A stretch of DNA of 64,000 nucleotides from Nocardia nova SH22a (GCF_000523235.1 NZ_CP006850.1:6138001-6202000), one strand, 5' to 3'. Numbered from the stretch's first letter, positions 9,700-19,439 are shown. The notes: generated by a model from the letters alone, not told the origin. Program-made: numbers and translations.

Positions 9700-12206
9700 A
9701 GCGCGGACAGCTACGCATCTACCTCGGGGCCGCGCCCGGCGTGGGCAAGACCTACGCGATGCTCGGTGAGGCGCACCGGCGACTGGACCGCGGCCGGGAT
9801 GTGGTGGCCGCGGTGGTGGAGACCCACGGCCGCAGCCGGACCGCCGAACTGCTCGAGGGCATCGAGCGGATTCCGCCGGTGATGCGCAGCTATCGGGGCG
9901 CCACGATCGCCGAACTCGATCTGGACGCCGTGCTGCGCCGCGCCCCCGCCGTCGCCCTCGTCGACGAACTCGCGCACACCAATGCGCCCGGATCGAAGAA
10001 CGAGAAACGCTGGCAGGACGTGCACGCCCTGCTCGACGCGGGCATCGATGTCATCTCCACGGTCAACGTCCAGCATCTCGACAGCCTCAACGACGTGGTC
10101 GAGCAGATCACCGGTGTGGTGCAGCGGGAGACGGTGCCGGACTGGGTGGTGCGCGGGGCCGACCAGGTGGAACTGGTCGACATCACACCGGAGGCGTTGC
10201 GGCGCAGGCTGTCCCACGGCAACGTCTACGCCGCCGACAAGGTCGACGCGGCGCTGCGCAACTACTTCCGGCCCGGAAATCTCACGGCGCTGCGCGAATT
10301 GGCCCTGCTGTGGCTGGCCGATCAGGTCGACGCCGCACTCGCGAAATACCGTGCCGATCACCGCATCACCGCGACCTGGGAGGCGCGCGAGCGCGTCGTC
10401 GTCGCGGTGACCGGCGGCCCGGAATCGGAGACGATCGTGCGCCGCGCGAGCCGGATCGCCACCAAATCCAGTGCCGAACTCATGGTGGTGCACGTGGTGC
10501 GCGGCGACGGGCTGGCCGGGGTGTCGGCGCAGCGGTTGCACCGGCTGCGGGATCTGGCGACCGGCCTGGGCTCGAGCCTGCACACCGTGACCGGGGAGAA
10601 CGTTCCCGCCGCACTGCTCGATTTCGCGCGGGGCGTGAACGCCACCCAGCTGGTGGTCGGCACCTCCCGGCGGTCGCGCTGGGCCCGCATCATCGATCAG
10701 GGCATCGGCGCCACGGTGGTGCAGCGGTCCGGAAGTATCGATGTCCACATGGTCACCCACGAGGAGGCACAGCACGGTCCGCGCTGGTCGGCGCTGGTGC
10801 GACGGCAGCGGTCGGCGGTTTCCTGGGCGGCCGCGCTGGTCGTTCCGACGCTGATCACCACACTCTGCTACCTGTGGCTGGATTCGCGGCTGGATCTGGC
10901 GGGCGAGAGTGCGCTGTACTTCATCGGCGTGATCGCGGTCGCGCTGCTCGGCGGTGTCGCGCCCGCGGCACTGTCGGCGGTGCTGGGCGGACTGCTGCTG
11001 AACTGGTTCTTCACCACGCCACGACACAGTCTCACCATCGCCGAACCCGATAATTTCCTCACCATCGTCGTGATGGCGGCGGTCGCGGTCGCGGTGGCGG
11101 CGCTGGTCGACATCTCGGCCAACCGGACCCGCGAGGCGCGGACCGCGTCCCGGGAGGCCGAACTGCTGACCCTGTTCGCCGGTGCCGTCCTGCACGGCGC
11201 GGACCTGCCGGATCTCCTCGAACGCGCACGCGAGATCTACGGCCAGCGCGCGGTCAGTTTCACCACCGACGACGAGGTGATCGCCTGTGTGGGTGACGAT
11301 CCCGCGCGCACGCCGGGTAGCGCCGACACCGCGATCGGCGCGGGCGACGAGGAACACTGGCTGCTGCTCAACGGCCGCGCCCTCACCCCGGGCGATCGCC
11401 GGGTGCTGGCCGCGGTGGCCGGACAGGCGGCGGGCCTGGTCAGGCAGCGCGAACTCGCCGGACAGGCCCAGGCCGCCGCCGGTGTGATGGCGGCCGACCG
11501 GCTGCGGCGGGCCCTGCTGTCGGCGGTCAGTCATGATCTGCGCACACCGCTGGCGGCGGCGAAGGCGGCCGTGTCGAGTCTGCGCAGCGAGGATGTGCAG
11601 TTCTCCCCCGCCGATACCGCCGAACTGCTGGAGACGATCGAGGAGTCCACCGATCAGCTCACCGCGCTGGTGGGCAATCTGCTCGATTCCTCGCGGCTGG
11701 CCGCGGGCGCGGTGGAACCGCAGTTGCGGCAGGTCTACCTCGAAGAAGTCGTCAATCGCGCGATCGTCGGTGTGGGAATGGGGACTCGGGGCGTGCGCCA
11801 GGCGGTGCTGGATCGGGTGAAGGTCGAGGTCGGCGACATCTCGGTCCATGCCGACAGCGGCCTGCTCGAACGAGTGCTGGCCAATCTGATCGACAATGCG
11901 CTGCGCTATTCCGCGTCCGGCCCGCAGGCCCCCGACACGCCGGTGCGGGTTGGCGCGGAACGCGACGGCGACCGGGTATCCATCACAGTGGTCGACTACG
12001 GGCCGGGCGTTCCCACCGGACTCGAGGACCAGATGTTCGAACCGTTCCAGCGGCTCGGCGACCGCGACAACTCGACCGGTGTGGGGCTGGGCCTGTCGGT
12101 GGTACGCGGATTCGTCGAGGCGATGGGCGGAACCGTCCACGCCGAACCGACGCCGGGAGGCGGGCTGACCATGGTGATCGAATTGCCTGCGGAGGAGGCA
12201 CGGTGA
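9696..12206 (+). CDS. kdpD: Sensor histidine kinase KdpD
   Basis: K+/turgor sensor kinase that phosphorylates KdpE. The 836-residue protein starts with the KdpD N-domain (Walker A GAAPGVGKT about 9-17, and DELAHTN), then a universal-stress-like domain (about 230-350), four closely spaced membrane helices (about 370-475), a GAF-like part, and HisKA with VSHDLRTPL (His about 613). The HATPase domain follows with NLIDNALRYS, VDYGPGVP and GVGLGLSVVRGF. The GTG start is chosen because it begins directly at the N-domain and overlaps the upstream 48-aa peptide stop. In-frame sequence further upstream lies in the promoter region. It overlaps kdpE by 4 bp. Confidence 0.96.
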   Translation: MKRGQLRIYLGAAPGVGKTYAMLGEAHRRLDRGRDVVAAVVETHGRSRTAELLEGIERIPPVMRSYRGATIAELDLDAVLRRAPAVALVDELAHTNAPGSKNEKRWQDVHALLDAGIDVISTVNVQHLDSLNDVVEQITGVVQRETVPDWVVRGADQVELVDITPEALRRRLSHGNVYAADKVDAALRNYFRPGNLTALRELALLWLADQVDAALAKYRADHRITATWEARERVVVAVTGGPESETIVRRASRIATKSSAELMVVHVVRGDGLAGVSAQRLHRLRDLATGLGSSLHTVTGENVPAALLDFARGVNATQLVVGTSRRSRWARIIDQGIGATVVQRSGSIDVHMVTHEEAQHGPRWSALVRRQRSAVSWAAALVVPTLITTLCYLWLDSRLDLAGESALYFIGVIAVALLGGVAPAALSAVLGGLLLNWFFTTPRHSLTIAEPDNFLTIVVMAAVAVAVAALVDISANRTREARTASREAELLTLFAGAVLHGADLPDLLERAREIYGQRAVSFTTDDEVIACVGDDPARTPGSADTAIGAGDEEHWLLLNGRALTPGDRRVLAAVAGQAAGLVRQRELAGQAQAAAGVMAADRLRRALLSAVSHDLRTPLAAAKAAVSSLRSEDVQFSPADTAELLETIEESTDQLTALVGNLLDSSRLAAGAVEPQLRQVYLEEVVNRAIVGVGMGTRGVRQAVLDRVKVEVGDISVHADSGLLERVLANLIDNALRYSASGPQAPDTPVRVGAERDGDRVSITVVDYGPGVPTGLEDQMFEPFQRLGDRDNSTGVGLGLSVVRGFVEAMGGTVHAEPTPGGGLTMVIELPAEEAR

Positions 12207-12907
12207 GTGAGCGTGCTGCTGTTCCCGCCATCCGGGTGCTGGTCGTCGATGACGAACCGCAGATCCTGCGGGCGCTGCGGATCAACCTGTCGGTGCGCGG
12301 CTACGACGTGATCACCGCGGCCACCGGTGCGGCCGCGCTGCGGGCGGCCGCGGAGAAGCACCCCGATGTGGTGGTCCTGGATCTGGGCCTGCCCGATATC
12401 GACGGCACCGAGGTGCTCGCCGGTATCCGCGGCTGGAGTTCGATGCCGGTGATCGTGCTCTCGGCGCGCACCGACTCCTCGGACAAGGTGCAGGCCCTCG
12501 ACACCGGGGCCGACGACTACGTCACCAAACCGTTCGGCATGGACGAGTTGCTGGCCCGGCTGCGCGCCGCGGTGCGCCGCTCGGCGTCGGCCGCCGAGGA
12601 ATCGCTGCCGATCGTCGAAACCTCGTCCTTCACCGTCGATCTCGCGGCCAAGAAGGTCACCAGGGCCGGCCACGACGTCCACCTGACCCCGACCGAATGG
12701 GGCGTGCTGGAGATGCTGGTGCGCAATCAGGGCAAACTCGTGGGCCGCCGGGAACTGCTGCGCGAGGTGTGGGGTCCGTCGTACGCGACCGAAACCCACT
12801 ATCTGCGTGTCTATCTGGCGCAGTTGCGGCGCAAACTGGAGGACGATCCCTCGCATCCGAAGCATCTGCTCACCGAGGCGGGAATGGGGTACCGCTTCCA
12901 GGCGTGA
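12203..12907 (+). CDS. kdpE: Response regulator KdpE
   Basis: OmpR-type activator of the kdp pump operon. The 234-residue protein has a receiver domain with VVDDEPQ, phospho-acceptor Asp about 60 in VVVLDLGLPDIDG and YVTKPFGMDELLARLRAAVRR, then a winged-helix domain with LTPTEWGVLEMLVRNQGKLV and RELLREVWG, ending in TEAGMGYRFQ. The GTG start overlaps the kdpD TGA. PTEW and the sequence around VLSAR are typical of KdpE. Confidence 0.96.
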   Translation: MSERAAVPAIRVLVVDDEPQILRALRINLSVRGYDVITAATGAAALRAAAEKHPDVVVLDLGLPDIDGTEVLAGIRGWSSMPVIVLSARTDSSDKVQALDTGADDYVTKPFGMDELLARLRAAVRRSASAAEESLPIVETSSFTVDLAAKKVTRAGHDVHLTPTEWGVLEMLVRNQGKLVGRRELLREVWGPSYATETHYLRVYLAQLRRKLEDDPSHPKHLLTEAGMGYRFQA

Positions 12908-12912
12908 ACGGC

Positions 12913-13113
12913 TCAGCGCGACAGGCGGATCGGCAGTTCCTCGAGCCCGTTGCTGAGATTGGACCGGATGCGCTGAACCGGGCCCGCCTGCTCGATGTCG
13001 GGGAACCGGGCGAGCAGTTCCTCGAAGAACACCTGTCGTGAAAAATGTGCGGCGGTCGATTCCGTGGCCAGCGTAGGGGGCCGGGCGGCGGCATACGGGC
13101 ATTTCTCCCGATA
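12913..13113 (-). pseudogene. 3' remnant of a cytochrome P450 gene
   Basis: A leftward frame open from 13113 to the TGA at 12913-12915 ends VFFEELLARFPDIEQAG then VQRIRSNLSNGLEELPIRLS. The pattern EELL-R-DIE-AG-R-RSN-NG-LP-RL is the last helix and C-terminal sheet of bacterial P450s. There is no usable start codon upstream, an in-frame stop lies at 13114-13116, and the heme-Cys loop, I-helix and everything before it are missing. Only about 45 residues are clearly P450; those before read unlike the family. I treat it as a decayed fragment between kdpE and the OsmC gene. A frameshifted rest was not found upstream. Confidence 0.7.
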
Positions 13114-13216
13114 TCACCGGAACCGACGGTGATATCGGGCACATCGGACACGACTCACCGGCCGCGAATCCGAGGCGCCCTGCGAGTTCGGGACGTGCGA
13201 TGGCAGGATCGACGGT

Positions 13217-13693
13217 ATGTCCGAACAGAGCACCGGTAACTCCGCCGCTACGTCAGCCGAGCCGACCAGGGCTCCGAAGCCCGGGACCGAGCTGTGGGTC
13301 GAGCGGACCGGCACCCGCCGTTACACCGGGCGCAGCTCGCGCGGCGCCGAGGTGTTCATCGGCTCGGACGGTGTGGAGGGCGTCTTCACCCCCGGCGAGC
13401 TGCTCAAGATCGCACTCGCCGCGTGCACCGGGCTGAGTTCGGACTTCCCGCTGTCCAATCGGCTCGGCGAAACCTACGACGCCACCATTCGCGTCTCCGG
13501 TGACGCCGACCGCGAGAACGAGGTCTATCCGGAACTGAACGAGGTCCTCGAATTGGATCTGTCGGAACTGGACGAGGCCGCCCGGCAGCGCCTGCTGGTC
13601 ACCGTGCAGCGCGCCATCGACAAGGTCTGCACCGTGGGCCGGACGCTGAAGGCGGGGACCACGGTGAATCTGACCTTCCAGATCGACTCGTGA
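13217..13693 (+). CDS. OsmC-family protein
   Basis: Probable thiol peroxidase-like protein of 158 residues. It matches the OsmC fold: an N-terminal strand region with [20 protein letters not shown], then the central helix with [20 protein letters not shown] (catalytic-type Cys in AACTG), and a second Cys in [10 protein letters not shown] near the C-terminus. The two Cys positions fit organic-hydroperoxide or OsmC reductases. It overlaps the acylphosphatase gene by 4 bp (GTGA), so the two are cotranslated. The substrate cannot be told from the sequence. Confidence 0.85.
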   Translation: MSEQSTGNSAATSAEPTRAPKPGTELWVERTGTRRYTGRSSRGAEVFIGSDGVEGVFTPGELLKIALAACTGLSSDFPLSNRLGETYDATIRVSGDADRENEVYPELNEVLELDLSELDEAARQRLLVTVQRAIDKVCTVGRTLKAGTTVNLTFQIDS

Positions 13694-13971
13694 CCGACGG
13701 GCCCGTCCAGCTCAGCGCCTGGGTCCACGGCCGGGTGCAAGGCGTGGGCTTCCGCTGGTGGACCCGCGCCCGCGCACTGGAACTCGGGCTGACCGGTTAC
13801 GCCCGCAACACCAGCGACGGGCGAGTGCATGTCGTGGCCGAGGGGCCGCGTCCGGCGTGTGAACGTTTGCTGGCATTGTTGCGGTCGGATGACACGCCTG
13901 GTCGCGTCGATCTGATTGTGGAAAACTGGGGCGCCGCCCTCGGCGGGTCGACCGGCTTCGAGGAACGGTAG
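13690..13971 (+). CDS. acyP: Acylphosphatase
   Basis: Small cytoplasmic enzyme that hydrolyses carboxyl-phosphate bonds. The 93-residue protein has the full acylphosphatase signature: [18 protein letters not shown] with the phosphate-binding Arg, then [20 protein letters not shown] with the catalytic Asn. Length matches the 90-100 residue family. GTG start overlaps the OsmC gene stop. In mycobacteria an acylphosphatase also sits near mutM and rnc, which supports conserved context. Confidence 0.95.
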   Translation: MTDGPVQLSAWVHGRVQGVGFRWWTRARALELGLTGYARNTSDGRVHVVAEGPRPACERLLALLRSDDTPGRVDLIVENWGAALGGSTGFEER

Positions 13972-13995
13972 CGGCGGGGAAACAGGAGTCGAGCG

Positions 13996-14931
13996 TTGGC
14001 AACACAGGATCCGGGCGGTGAACGCCGGGACGGGGAAGATCGAGATTCGGATGCCGCGACCCCCGCGCGGGACGGCACCACCGGCGATACGGGAGGCGTC
14101 CGGCCGTCGGATCCGACGGTGCGGTTTCCGTCCACCCCCGATCCCGCCGAGCCGCCCCGGCCACCGGCGGGCGCCGACCCCACCGTGCGATTCGGCGAAC
14201 CCGATCCCACCCTGCCGAATCCGGCCGCGCCGTTCCCGGCGCCGACGCTCCCCGGAACTCCGGATCTGTCCGGGATGCCGCCGCTGCCCGGCCTTCCCGA
14301 CCCGCTGTCGGGCGCCACGCAGCCCGTCGCCGCCACCGGTGAAAGCCCCGGCGGCGCAGGAGAATCCGACCACCCGCGCCGGATGCGCGGCAGTATGCAG
14401 CGCCAGGAGGCGGGTGTCACCCAGCCCCGGCCGCCCACGGTCGCCGAGTCACGGGCCCGCGACAAGGCCCGCAAACGCGCCGAGGAGGCCGAGCGCGCCG
14501 CCGCCGAGGCCCTGGAGAACAAGAAGCGCAACAAGCGCAAGATGCTCATCGGCGGTGTGGCGGTCGCCGGTGTGGCCGCGGTGGTGGGCGCCGGATATCT
14601 GGCGTACCAGGCCGTGCACAAACCGCATGTGACCGCCTCGTGCATCACCGACGACAACGGGCAGCAGATGGTCGTCCCCGACGACGACTGCGCGCGTGCG
14701 CAGCAGTTCGCCGGAACCAGTGGCGGTTACTACGGCGGCTATCACAGTCCGGGCATCTTCTTCTACAACGGTCACCAGTACCGCTACTACTACGGCGGCA
14801 ACAACACCGTCGGGCATCCGCCCAGCGGCGGCAGTACGGTCGCGCCGAAGAAGGCCACCGTCAGCACCAAGAGCGGGACCGTCATCCGCGGCGGTCTCGG
14901 CAGTAAATCCGGTTCCAGTGGAGGGTCCTAG
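13996..14931 (+). CDS. Membrane-anchored protein with DUF1190/YjfM-like C-terminus
   Basis: 311-residue protein of unknown function starting at TTG 13996. Residues 1-150 are Pro/Asp/Thr-rich and disordered. They include two copies of a PTVRF motif (PSDPTVRFPSTPDP and ADPTVRFGEPDP), resembling phosphothreonine targets of the FHA/STPK type. A charged helix (about 150-180) precedes one membrane span (MLIGGVAVAGVAAVVGAGYL), then an outside domain with two Cys and a Gly/Tyr-rich part ending TVIRGGLGSKSG. That ending resembles E. coli YjfM (DUF1190, ending in TRGGFG). The stop is directly followed by the ATP-grasp gene. Partnership with the next two genes mirrors E. coli yjfLMC. Confidence 0.65.
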   Translation: MATQDPGGERRDGEDRDSDAATPARDGTTGDTGGVRPSDPTVRFPSTPDPAEPPRPPAGADPTVRFGEPDPTLPNPAAPFPAPTLPGTPDLSGMPPLPGLPDPLSGATQPVAATGESPGGAGESDHPRRMRGSMQRQEAGVTQPRPPTVAESRARDKARKRAEEAERAAAEALENKKRNKRKMLIGGVAVAGVAAVVGAGYLAYQAVHKPHVTASCITDDNGQQMVVPDDDCARAQQFAGTSGGYYGGYHSPGIFFYNGHQYRYYYGGNNTVGHPPSGGSTVAPKKATVSTKSGTVIRGGLGSKSGSSGGS

Positions 14932-16098
14932 ATGCGCCGGATGCGCAATTCGCAACGTACCGGCTGGCAGCAGATCATCGAGGATCAGGGGCTCGTATTC
15001 GGTTCGCCCGGTCGCGACGCCGACGGTGCCCTCCGCCCCTATTGGGACGAATCGGTGCACTACGAATTCGATCTCGACGAGATCCTCGCGCTCGAGGCCC
15101 AGGTCGAGGTGCTGCACTCGATGTGCCTGCACGCCGTCGAACAGATCGTGCTCACCGAGCGATTCGCCGATTTCGGTCTGCCCGACTGGAGTTGGGAACC
15201 GATCAAGAAGTCGTGGCAGCGCAGCGACCCCTACGTCTACGGCCGCTTCGACCTGCGCTACGACGGCCGCGGACCCGCGAAACTGCTGGAGTACAACGCG
15301 GATACGCCGACCTCGCTGCTGGAGGCGGCAATCGTCCAGTGGCACTGGCTGACCGACGTCTACCCCGGCGACGATCAATGGAACTCGTTGCACGAGAAGC
15401 TGGTCGAGCGCTGGGGTGAGGTGCTCGACCAGGTTCCGACCAATCAGCTGCACTTCACCTGGTCCTCGGCCGACGGGTCCGGTGAGGACAACGTCACCAC
15501 CGCGTACATGCAGGAGACCGCCGCCGAGGCCGGATTCGACACCATCGCGCTGCCGATCGAGGAGATCGGATTCGACACCGAGCTGGGGCGATTCGTCGAT
15601 CTGGCGGAGGCGCCCATCGGGTCGATCTTCAAGCTGTATCCGTGGGAGTGGGCACTCGACGACGACTTCGGCAAGCGTGTCGTCGACTCCATCCCGGAGA
15701 CGGCCTGGGTCGAACCCCTGTGGAAGACACTGCTTTCCAACAAGGCGCTGCTGGCGGTGCTGTGGGAGATGTACCCCGGCCACCCGAATCTGCTGCCCGC
15801 CTACATCGACGACCCGCACGAACTCACCGAATACATCCGCAAGCCGAAGCTCGGCCGTGAGGGCGCCAACATGACGATCGTCGGCGCCGGACTGGAGACC
15901 TCGACCGGCGGTGTGTACGGCGAAGAGGGCTTCGTCTACCAGATGCTCGATCCGCTACCGGATTTCGACGGTCTGCGGCCGGTGCTGGGCGCGTGGATCG
16001 TCGGCGATTCCGCGGCCGGACTCGGCATCCGCGAATCCCCCGGACTGATCACCGACGACGGCGCGACCTTCGTCCCGCACCGCATACCGACCAAGTAG
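14932..16098 (+). CDS. Glutathionylspermidine synthase-like ATP-grasp ligase
   Basis: Predicted ATP-dependent carboxylate-amine ligase of 388 residues. It matches the synthetase half of glutathionylspermidine synthase: YGRFDLRYDG, KLLEYNADTPTSLLEAA (Mg/ATP site), AYMQETA, and the phosphate-binding loop RKPKLGREGANMTIV. There is no CHAP amidase domain, so it is the YjfC-type synthetase alone. Actinobacteria use mycothiol and do not make trypanothione, so its true substrate is unknown; a peptide or polyamine ligation is an inference. ATG begins immediately after the previous stop and the DUF350 gene follows 36 bp later, forming a three-gene unit. Confidence 0.9.
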   Translation: MRRMRNSQRTGWQQIIEDQGLVFGSPGRDADGALRPYWDESVHYEFDLDEILALEAQVEVLHSMCLHAVEQIVLTERFADFGLPDWSWEPIKKSWQRSDPYVYGRFDLRYDGRGPAKLLEYNADTPTSLLEAAIVQWHWLTDVYPGDDQWNSLHEKLVERWGEVLDQVPTNQLHFTWSSADGSGEDNVTTAYMQETAAEAGFDTIALPIEEIGFDTELGRFVDLAEAPIGSIFKLYPWEWALDDDFGKRVVDSIPETAWVEPLWKTLLSNKALLAVLWEMYPGHPNLLPAYIDDPHELTEYIRKPKLGREGANMTIVGAGLETSTGGVYGEEGFVYQMLDPLPDFDGLRPVLGAWIVGDSAAGLGIRESPGLITDDGATFVPHRIPTK

Positions 16099-16134
16099 CA
16101 TTCAGCGACTCGATCACCAACACAGGAGGAATCT

Positions 16135-16587
16135 GTGTCGTCCACCCTCGCGCTGGAATCAGGGTATTGGAGTTCGGTCGGGCACGGGGTCGGCGCGATC
16201 GCGCTGTACGCGGTGCTCGGACTGGCCCTGATGCTGATCGGATTCCAGGCCATCGACAGCAGCACGCCCGGTCCGCTGCGCAAGATGGTCGCCTCGGGTA
16301 ATCCGAACGCGGTCATCATCGCCGCCGCGGGCATGGTGAGCATGGCGCTGATCGTGGTGCTCGCGATCTACTCCTCCGGCGGGCGGCTGCTCGAAGGGCT
16401 CATCGGCACCGCCATCTACGGACTGGTGGGGATCATCGCCCAGGTGATCTCGATCCGGGTGCTGGAGTGGACCATCGGCCTGGAGATCGGGCCGCTGCTC
16501 AAATCGGGTACCTATCAGATCCAGGCACTGCTGGTCGCGGCCGCCCATCTCGCGATCGGCATGGTGGTGGCATTCGCCATCCTGTGA
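16135..16587 (+). CDS. DUF350 family membrane protein
   Basis: 150-residue membrane protein of unknown function, homologous in pattern to E. coli YjfL. It has four predicted membrane helices: about 15-42, 60-83, 92-112 and 127-149. They contain the small-residue motifs ALMLIGFQAID, NPNAVIIAAAGMVSMALIVV and LVAAAHLAIGMVVAFAIL typical of DUF350. The GTG start is preceded by AGGAGG at 16122-16127. It is the last gene of the set with the ATP-grasp ligase, a pairing found in many bacteria, so the two probably act together at the envelope. Confidence 0.88.
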   Translation: MSSTLALESGYWSSVGHGVGAIALYAVLGLALMLIGFQAIDSSTPGPLRKMVASGNPNAVIIAAAGMVSMALIVVLAIYSSGGRLLEGLIGTAIYGLVGIIAQVISIRVLEWTIGLEIGPLLKSGTYQIQALLVAAAHLAIGMVVAFAIL

Positions 16588-16599
16588 GGTCCGGCGCGC

Positions 16600-17619
16600 T
16601 CAGCGGCCGGTGAAGGCCAGCAGCTCGTCGAGCGCCCAGGTGTTGACGATCCGTTCCGCGGCAACGTCGTTGGCGACCGCCCGCGCGCATCCGTACGCCT
16701 GCCAGTCCAGCTGGCCGGGTGCGTGCGCATCGGTGTCGATACTGAACAGGCAGCCCGTCTCGACCGCCAGCCGGATCAACCGGCCGGGCGGATCGCGCCG
16801 TTCGGGACGGCTGTTGATCTCCACCGCGGTCTCGTAGCGCCGGCACGCCTCGAACACCACCTCGGCGTCGAACGACGATTCCGGCCGCAGGCCACGTTCC
16901 CCGGCGACCAGCCGCCCCGTGCAGTGGCCGAGCACATCGACGTGCGGATTCGCGACCGCGTACACCATCCGCCGGGTCATCGTCTCGGCGTCGGCGCGCA
17001 GATTCGAATGGACGCTCGCGACCACGACATCCAGCTGTTCGAGCAGTTCGGCCTCCTGATCGAGGCCGCCGTCGTCGAGGATGTCGACCTCTATTCCGGT
17101 GAGGATCCGGAACGGCGCGAGCCGGGCGTTGAGTTCGGCGATCACCTCGAGTTGCTCCCGCAAACGCCGTGCCGACAATCCGTTGGCCACCCGCAGCCGC
17201 GGCGAATGATCGGTCAGCGCACAGTATTCGTGGCCGAGCGCCATCGCGGTGCGCATCATCTCCTCGATGGGGCTGCCGCCGTCGGACCAGTCGGAGTGGG
17301 TGTGCAGATCGCCACGCAACAGGGCGCGCAACTGCGACCCGGCGGGGTCGATCGGCTGTGCGGCCGAACGCAATTGGGCCAGTCGCTCGGGCACGGTTCC
17401 GGCACAGGCCTGTTCGATCACCGCCGCGGTCTTCGGGCCGATGCCCGGAAGTTCCTGCCAGGCGCCGAATGCCCGCCGCCGCTCGAACTCGGCGTCCGGC
17501 AATGCTTCCACCGTGTCCGCGGCGCGCCGATAGGCCTTGACCCGATGCGTCTGCGCGCGTTCACGTTCCATCCAGAACGCGATCTCGCGCAGTGCGGCCA
17601 CCGGGTCCGGGCTCGTCAC
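16600..17619 (-). CDS. PHP-domain phosphoesterase with helix-hairpin-helix N-terminus (PolX-like)
   Basis: 339-residue protein. Residues 1-100 form a DNA polymerase beta-like HhH region ([33 protein letters not shown]). The remainder is a PHP metal hydrolase domain with [50 protein letters not shown] and SIDTDAHAP. The polymerase catalytic core of true PolX is absent, so it is probably a nuclease or phosphatase for DNA repair. The GTG start at 17619 overlaps the mutM TGA; the longer in-frame sequence upstream lies inside mutM in another frame and is not used. Confidence 0.88.
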   Translation of the reverse strand: MTSPDPVAALREIAFWMERERAQTHRVKAYRRAADTVEALPDAEFERRRAFGAWQELPGIGPKTAAVIEQACAGTVPERLAQLRSAAQPIDPAGSQLRALLRGDLHTHSDWSDGGSPIEEMMRTAMALGHEYCALTDHSPRLRVANGLSARRLREQLEVIAELNARLAPFRILTGIEVDILDDGGLDQEAELLEQLDVVVASVHSNLRADAETMTRRMVYAVANPHVDVLGHCTGRLVAGERGLRPESSFDAEVVFEACRRYETAVEINSRPERRDPPGRLIRLAVETGCLFSIDTDAHAPGQLDWQAYGCARAVANDVAAERIVNTWALDELLAFTGR

Positions 17620-18476
17620 CGGCGCCGTGGCCTCGGTTGACAGCGCGGACAGGAGAAGGACGAGCGATTCATGAATTTCTCGCGGCGGATCGGTGCGCCA
17701 CACCGGCGGCACGGCCGGTCCTCCCGCCCGTAGGCCGCGAGCGATCGTTCGAAATAGCCGGAGTTGCCGTTGACGTTGACATACAGCGCGTCGAAGGAGG
17801 TGCCACCGGCGTCGAGGGCCGAGTTCATCACGCCCCGCACCTCGCCGAGCAGTCCGCGCAGCGCCGGGCGCGTCAGTACGGAAGCGGTGCGTTCGCCGTG
17901 GATTCCGGCCCGCCACAGTGCCTCGTCGGCGTAGATGTTGCCGATGCCCGACACCACCGTCTGATCCAGCAGTACCCGCTTGATCTCGGAGGATTTGGCG
18001 CGCATCCGGGCGACGACGGCCTCGGTGTCGAATGCCGGATCGAGCGGATCGCGGGCGATGTGCGCGACCGACACGGGCACCTGGTCACCGTCGGCGGCAA
18101 CCAGCGGGTTGAGCGCCCAGCCACCGAAGGTGCGCTGGTCCACGAATCGCAACTGCCCGCCGTCATCGAGTCCGGCGACGATGTGCGCGTGCTTCTCCAG
18201 CGGGGCTGCGGCGGGCTGCACCAGCATCTGCCCGCTCATTCCGAGGTGCACCACCAGGGCGAGATCGGGCTCATCGAAGGTGAGCCACAGGAATTTGCCA
18301 CGGCGGCATGCGGATTCGACCCGCAATCCGGTCATCCGGGCTGCGAGATCGTCGCCGCCGAGTTCGTGCCTGCGCACCGATCGGGGATGTTTGACCAGTA
18401 CCGATTCCACGGTGCGGCCCACGACGTGGTCGGTGAGTCCGCGCCGCACCACCTCGACCTCGGGCAGTTCGGGCAT
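17616..18476 (-). CDS. mutM: Formamidopyrimidine-DNA glycosylase (MutM/Fpg)
   Basis: Bifunctional glycosylase/AP lyase that removes 8-oxoguanine and Fapy lesions. The 286-residue protein begins [14 protein letters not shown] (catalytic Pro after Met, with Glu), has the helix-two-turn-helix [14 protein letters not shown], and ends in the zinc finger [20 protein letters not shown] with CPRCQ. It overlaps rnc at its start (TGATG) and the PHP gene at its end. Order rnc-mutM matches other actinobacteria. Confidence 0.96.
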   Translation of the reverse strand: MPELPEVEVVRRGLTDHVVGRTVESVLVKHPRSVRRHELGGDDLAARMTGLRVESACRRGKFLWLTFDEPDLALVVHLGMSGQMLVQPAAAPLEKHAHIVAGLDDGGQLRFVDQRTFGGWALNPLVAADGDQVPVSVAHIARDPLDPAFDTEAVVARMRAKSSEIKRVLLDQTVVSGIGNIYADEALWRAGIHGERTASVLTRPALRGLLGEVRGVMNSALDAGGTSFDALYVNVNGNSGYFERSLAAYGREDRPCRRCGAPIRREKFMNRSSFSCPRCQPRPRRR

Positions 18477-19231
18477 CAGTCCTCGGCTTGTGCGACCGCG
18501 TCCGCTGCGAGTGCCTGCCAGGCGGCTCCGGCGGCCTTCTGTTCGGCTTCCTTCTTCGACCGGCCGACGCCCTGACCGTAGGACTGACCGCCGATCACCG
18601 CCGTGGCGGTGAATTCCTTGTCGTGATCGGGGCCGGTCGAGGTGATCTCGTAACTCGGCACGCCGATACCGCGCTCGGCGGTGAGCTCCTGCAGGCTGGT
18701 CTTCCAATCCAGCCCGGCGCCCATCCGCGGACCGCGCTCGAGCAATTCGGCGAACAGCCGGAGTACCACCTCGCGGGCGGTCTCGATGCCGTGCTGCAGA
18801 TGCACCGCGCCGAGCAGCGATTCCATACCGTCGGCGAGGATGCTCGCCTTGTCCCGACCGCCGGTGAGTTCCTCACCCTTGCCGAGCAGCAGATGACGGC
18901 CGAGACCGCCCTCACCCAGCCCACGCGCGACCTCGGCCAGGGCGTGCATGTTCACCACACTGGAACGCAGTTTGGCGAGCTCGCCCTCGGACTTGTTCGG
19001 ATGCTCGTAGTACAGACGCTCGGTGATACTCAGCCCCAGCACCGAATCGCCCAGGAACTCCAGGCGTTCGTTGGTGGGCAGACCACCGTTCTCGTACGCG
19101 TACGAGCGGTGCGTGAGAGCGAGCCGGAGCAGATCCGGCTCCACCTCCACGCCGAGCGCTTCCAGCAGGGTGGCGTGATCAGCGGCCGCGCCCGCCAGGG
19201 GTGCGGCCGCTTCGTCCTTACCGGCGGTCAC
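18476..19231 (-). CDS. rnc: Ribonuclease III
   Basis: Double-strand RNA endonuclease for rRNA and mRNA processing. The 251-residue protein has the signature [16 protein letters not shown] (catalytic acidic residues), a second acidic helix [16 protein letters not shown], and a C-terminal dsRNA-binding domain with [13 protein letters not shown] and [21 protein letters not shown] at 19231 is chosen because upstream in-frame sequence covers the L32 gene in another frame. It lies 23 bp downstream of rpmF in the same operon. Confidence 0.96.
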   Translation of the reverse strand: MTAGKDEAAAPLAGAAADHATLLEALGVEVEPDLLRLALTHRSYAYENGGLPTNERLEFLGDSVLGLSITERLYYEHPNKSEGELAKLRSSVVNMHALAEVARGLGEGGLGRHLLLGKGEELTGGRDKASILADGMESLLGAVHLQHGIETAREVVLRLFAELLERGPRMGAGLDWKTSLQELTAERGIGVPSYEITSTGPDHDKEFTATAVIGGQSYGQGVGRSKKEAEQKAAGAAWQALAADAVAQAED

Positions 19232-19254
19232 TTCGCGGCTACCTGATCGGCAGA

Positions 19255-19437
19255 TCAGATGGCCGAGGTGACCTGACGGCCCTTGTAGGTGCCACAGTTC
19301 GGGCACGCGATGTGCGGGAGGGTCTTCTGACCGCACGCCCGGTTCGGGCAGGTGACCAGCGTAGGCGCGGCGGCCTTCCACTGGCTGCGCCGCGAGTGGG
19401 TGTTGGCACGAGACATCCGGCGCTTCGGAACGGCCAC
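19255..19437 (-). CDS. rpmF: 50S ribosomal protein L32 (zinc-binding form)
   Basis: 60-residue ribosomal protein starting [20 protein letters not shown]. It keeps the four Cys zinc ribbon (TCPNRACGQ, then [11 protein letters not shown]), the form used when zinc is available. It follows the DUF177 gene by 2 nt, the standard yceD-rpmF arrangement, and precedes rnc. Confidence 0.97.
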   Translation of the reverse strand: MAVPKRRMSRANTHSRRSQWKAAAPTLVTCPNRACGQKTLPHIACPNCGTYKGRQVTSAI

Positions 19438-19439
19438 GA

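Noticed and set aside
9711..12140. 809-residue minus-strand frame opposite kdpD
   Set aside because: Composition rich in His, Gln, Arg and Gly without domains; kdpD on the other strand is complete.
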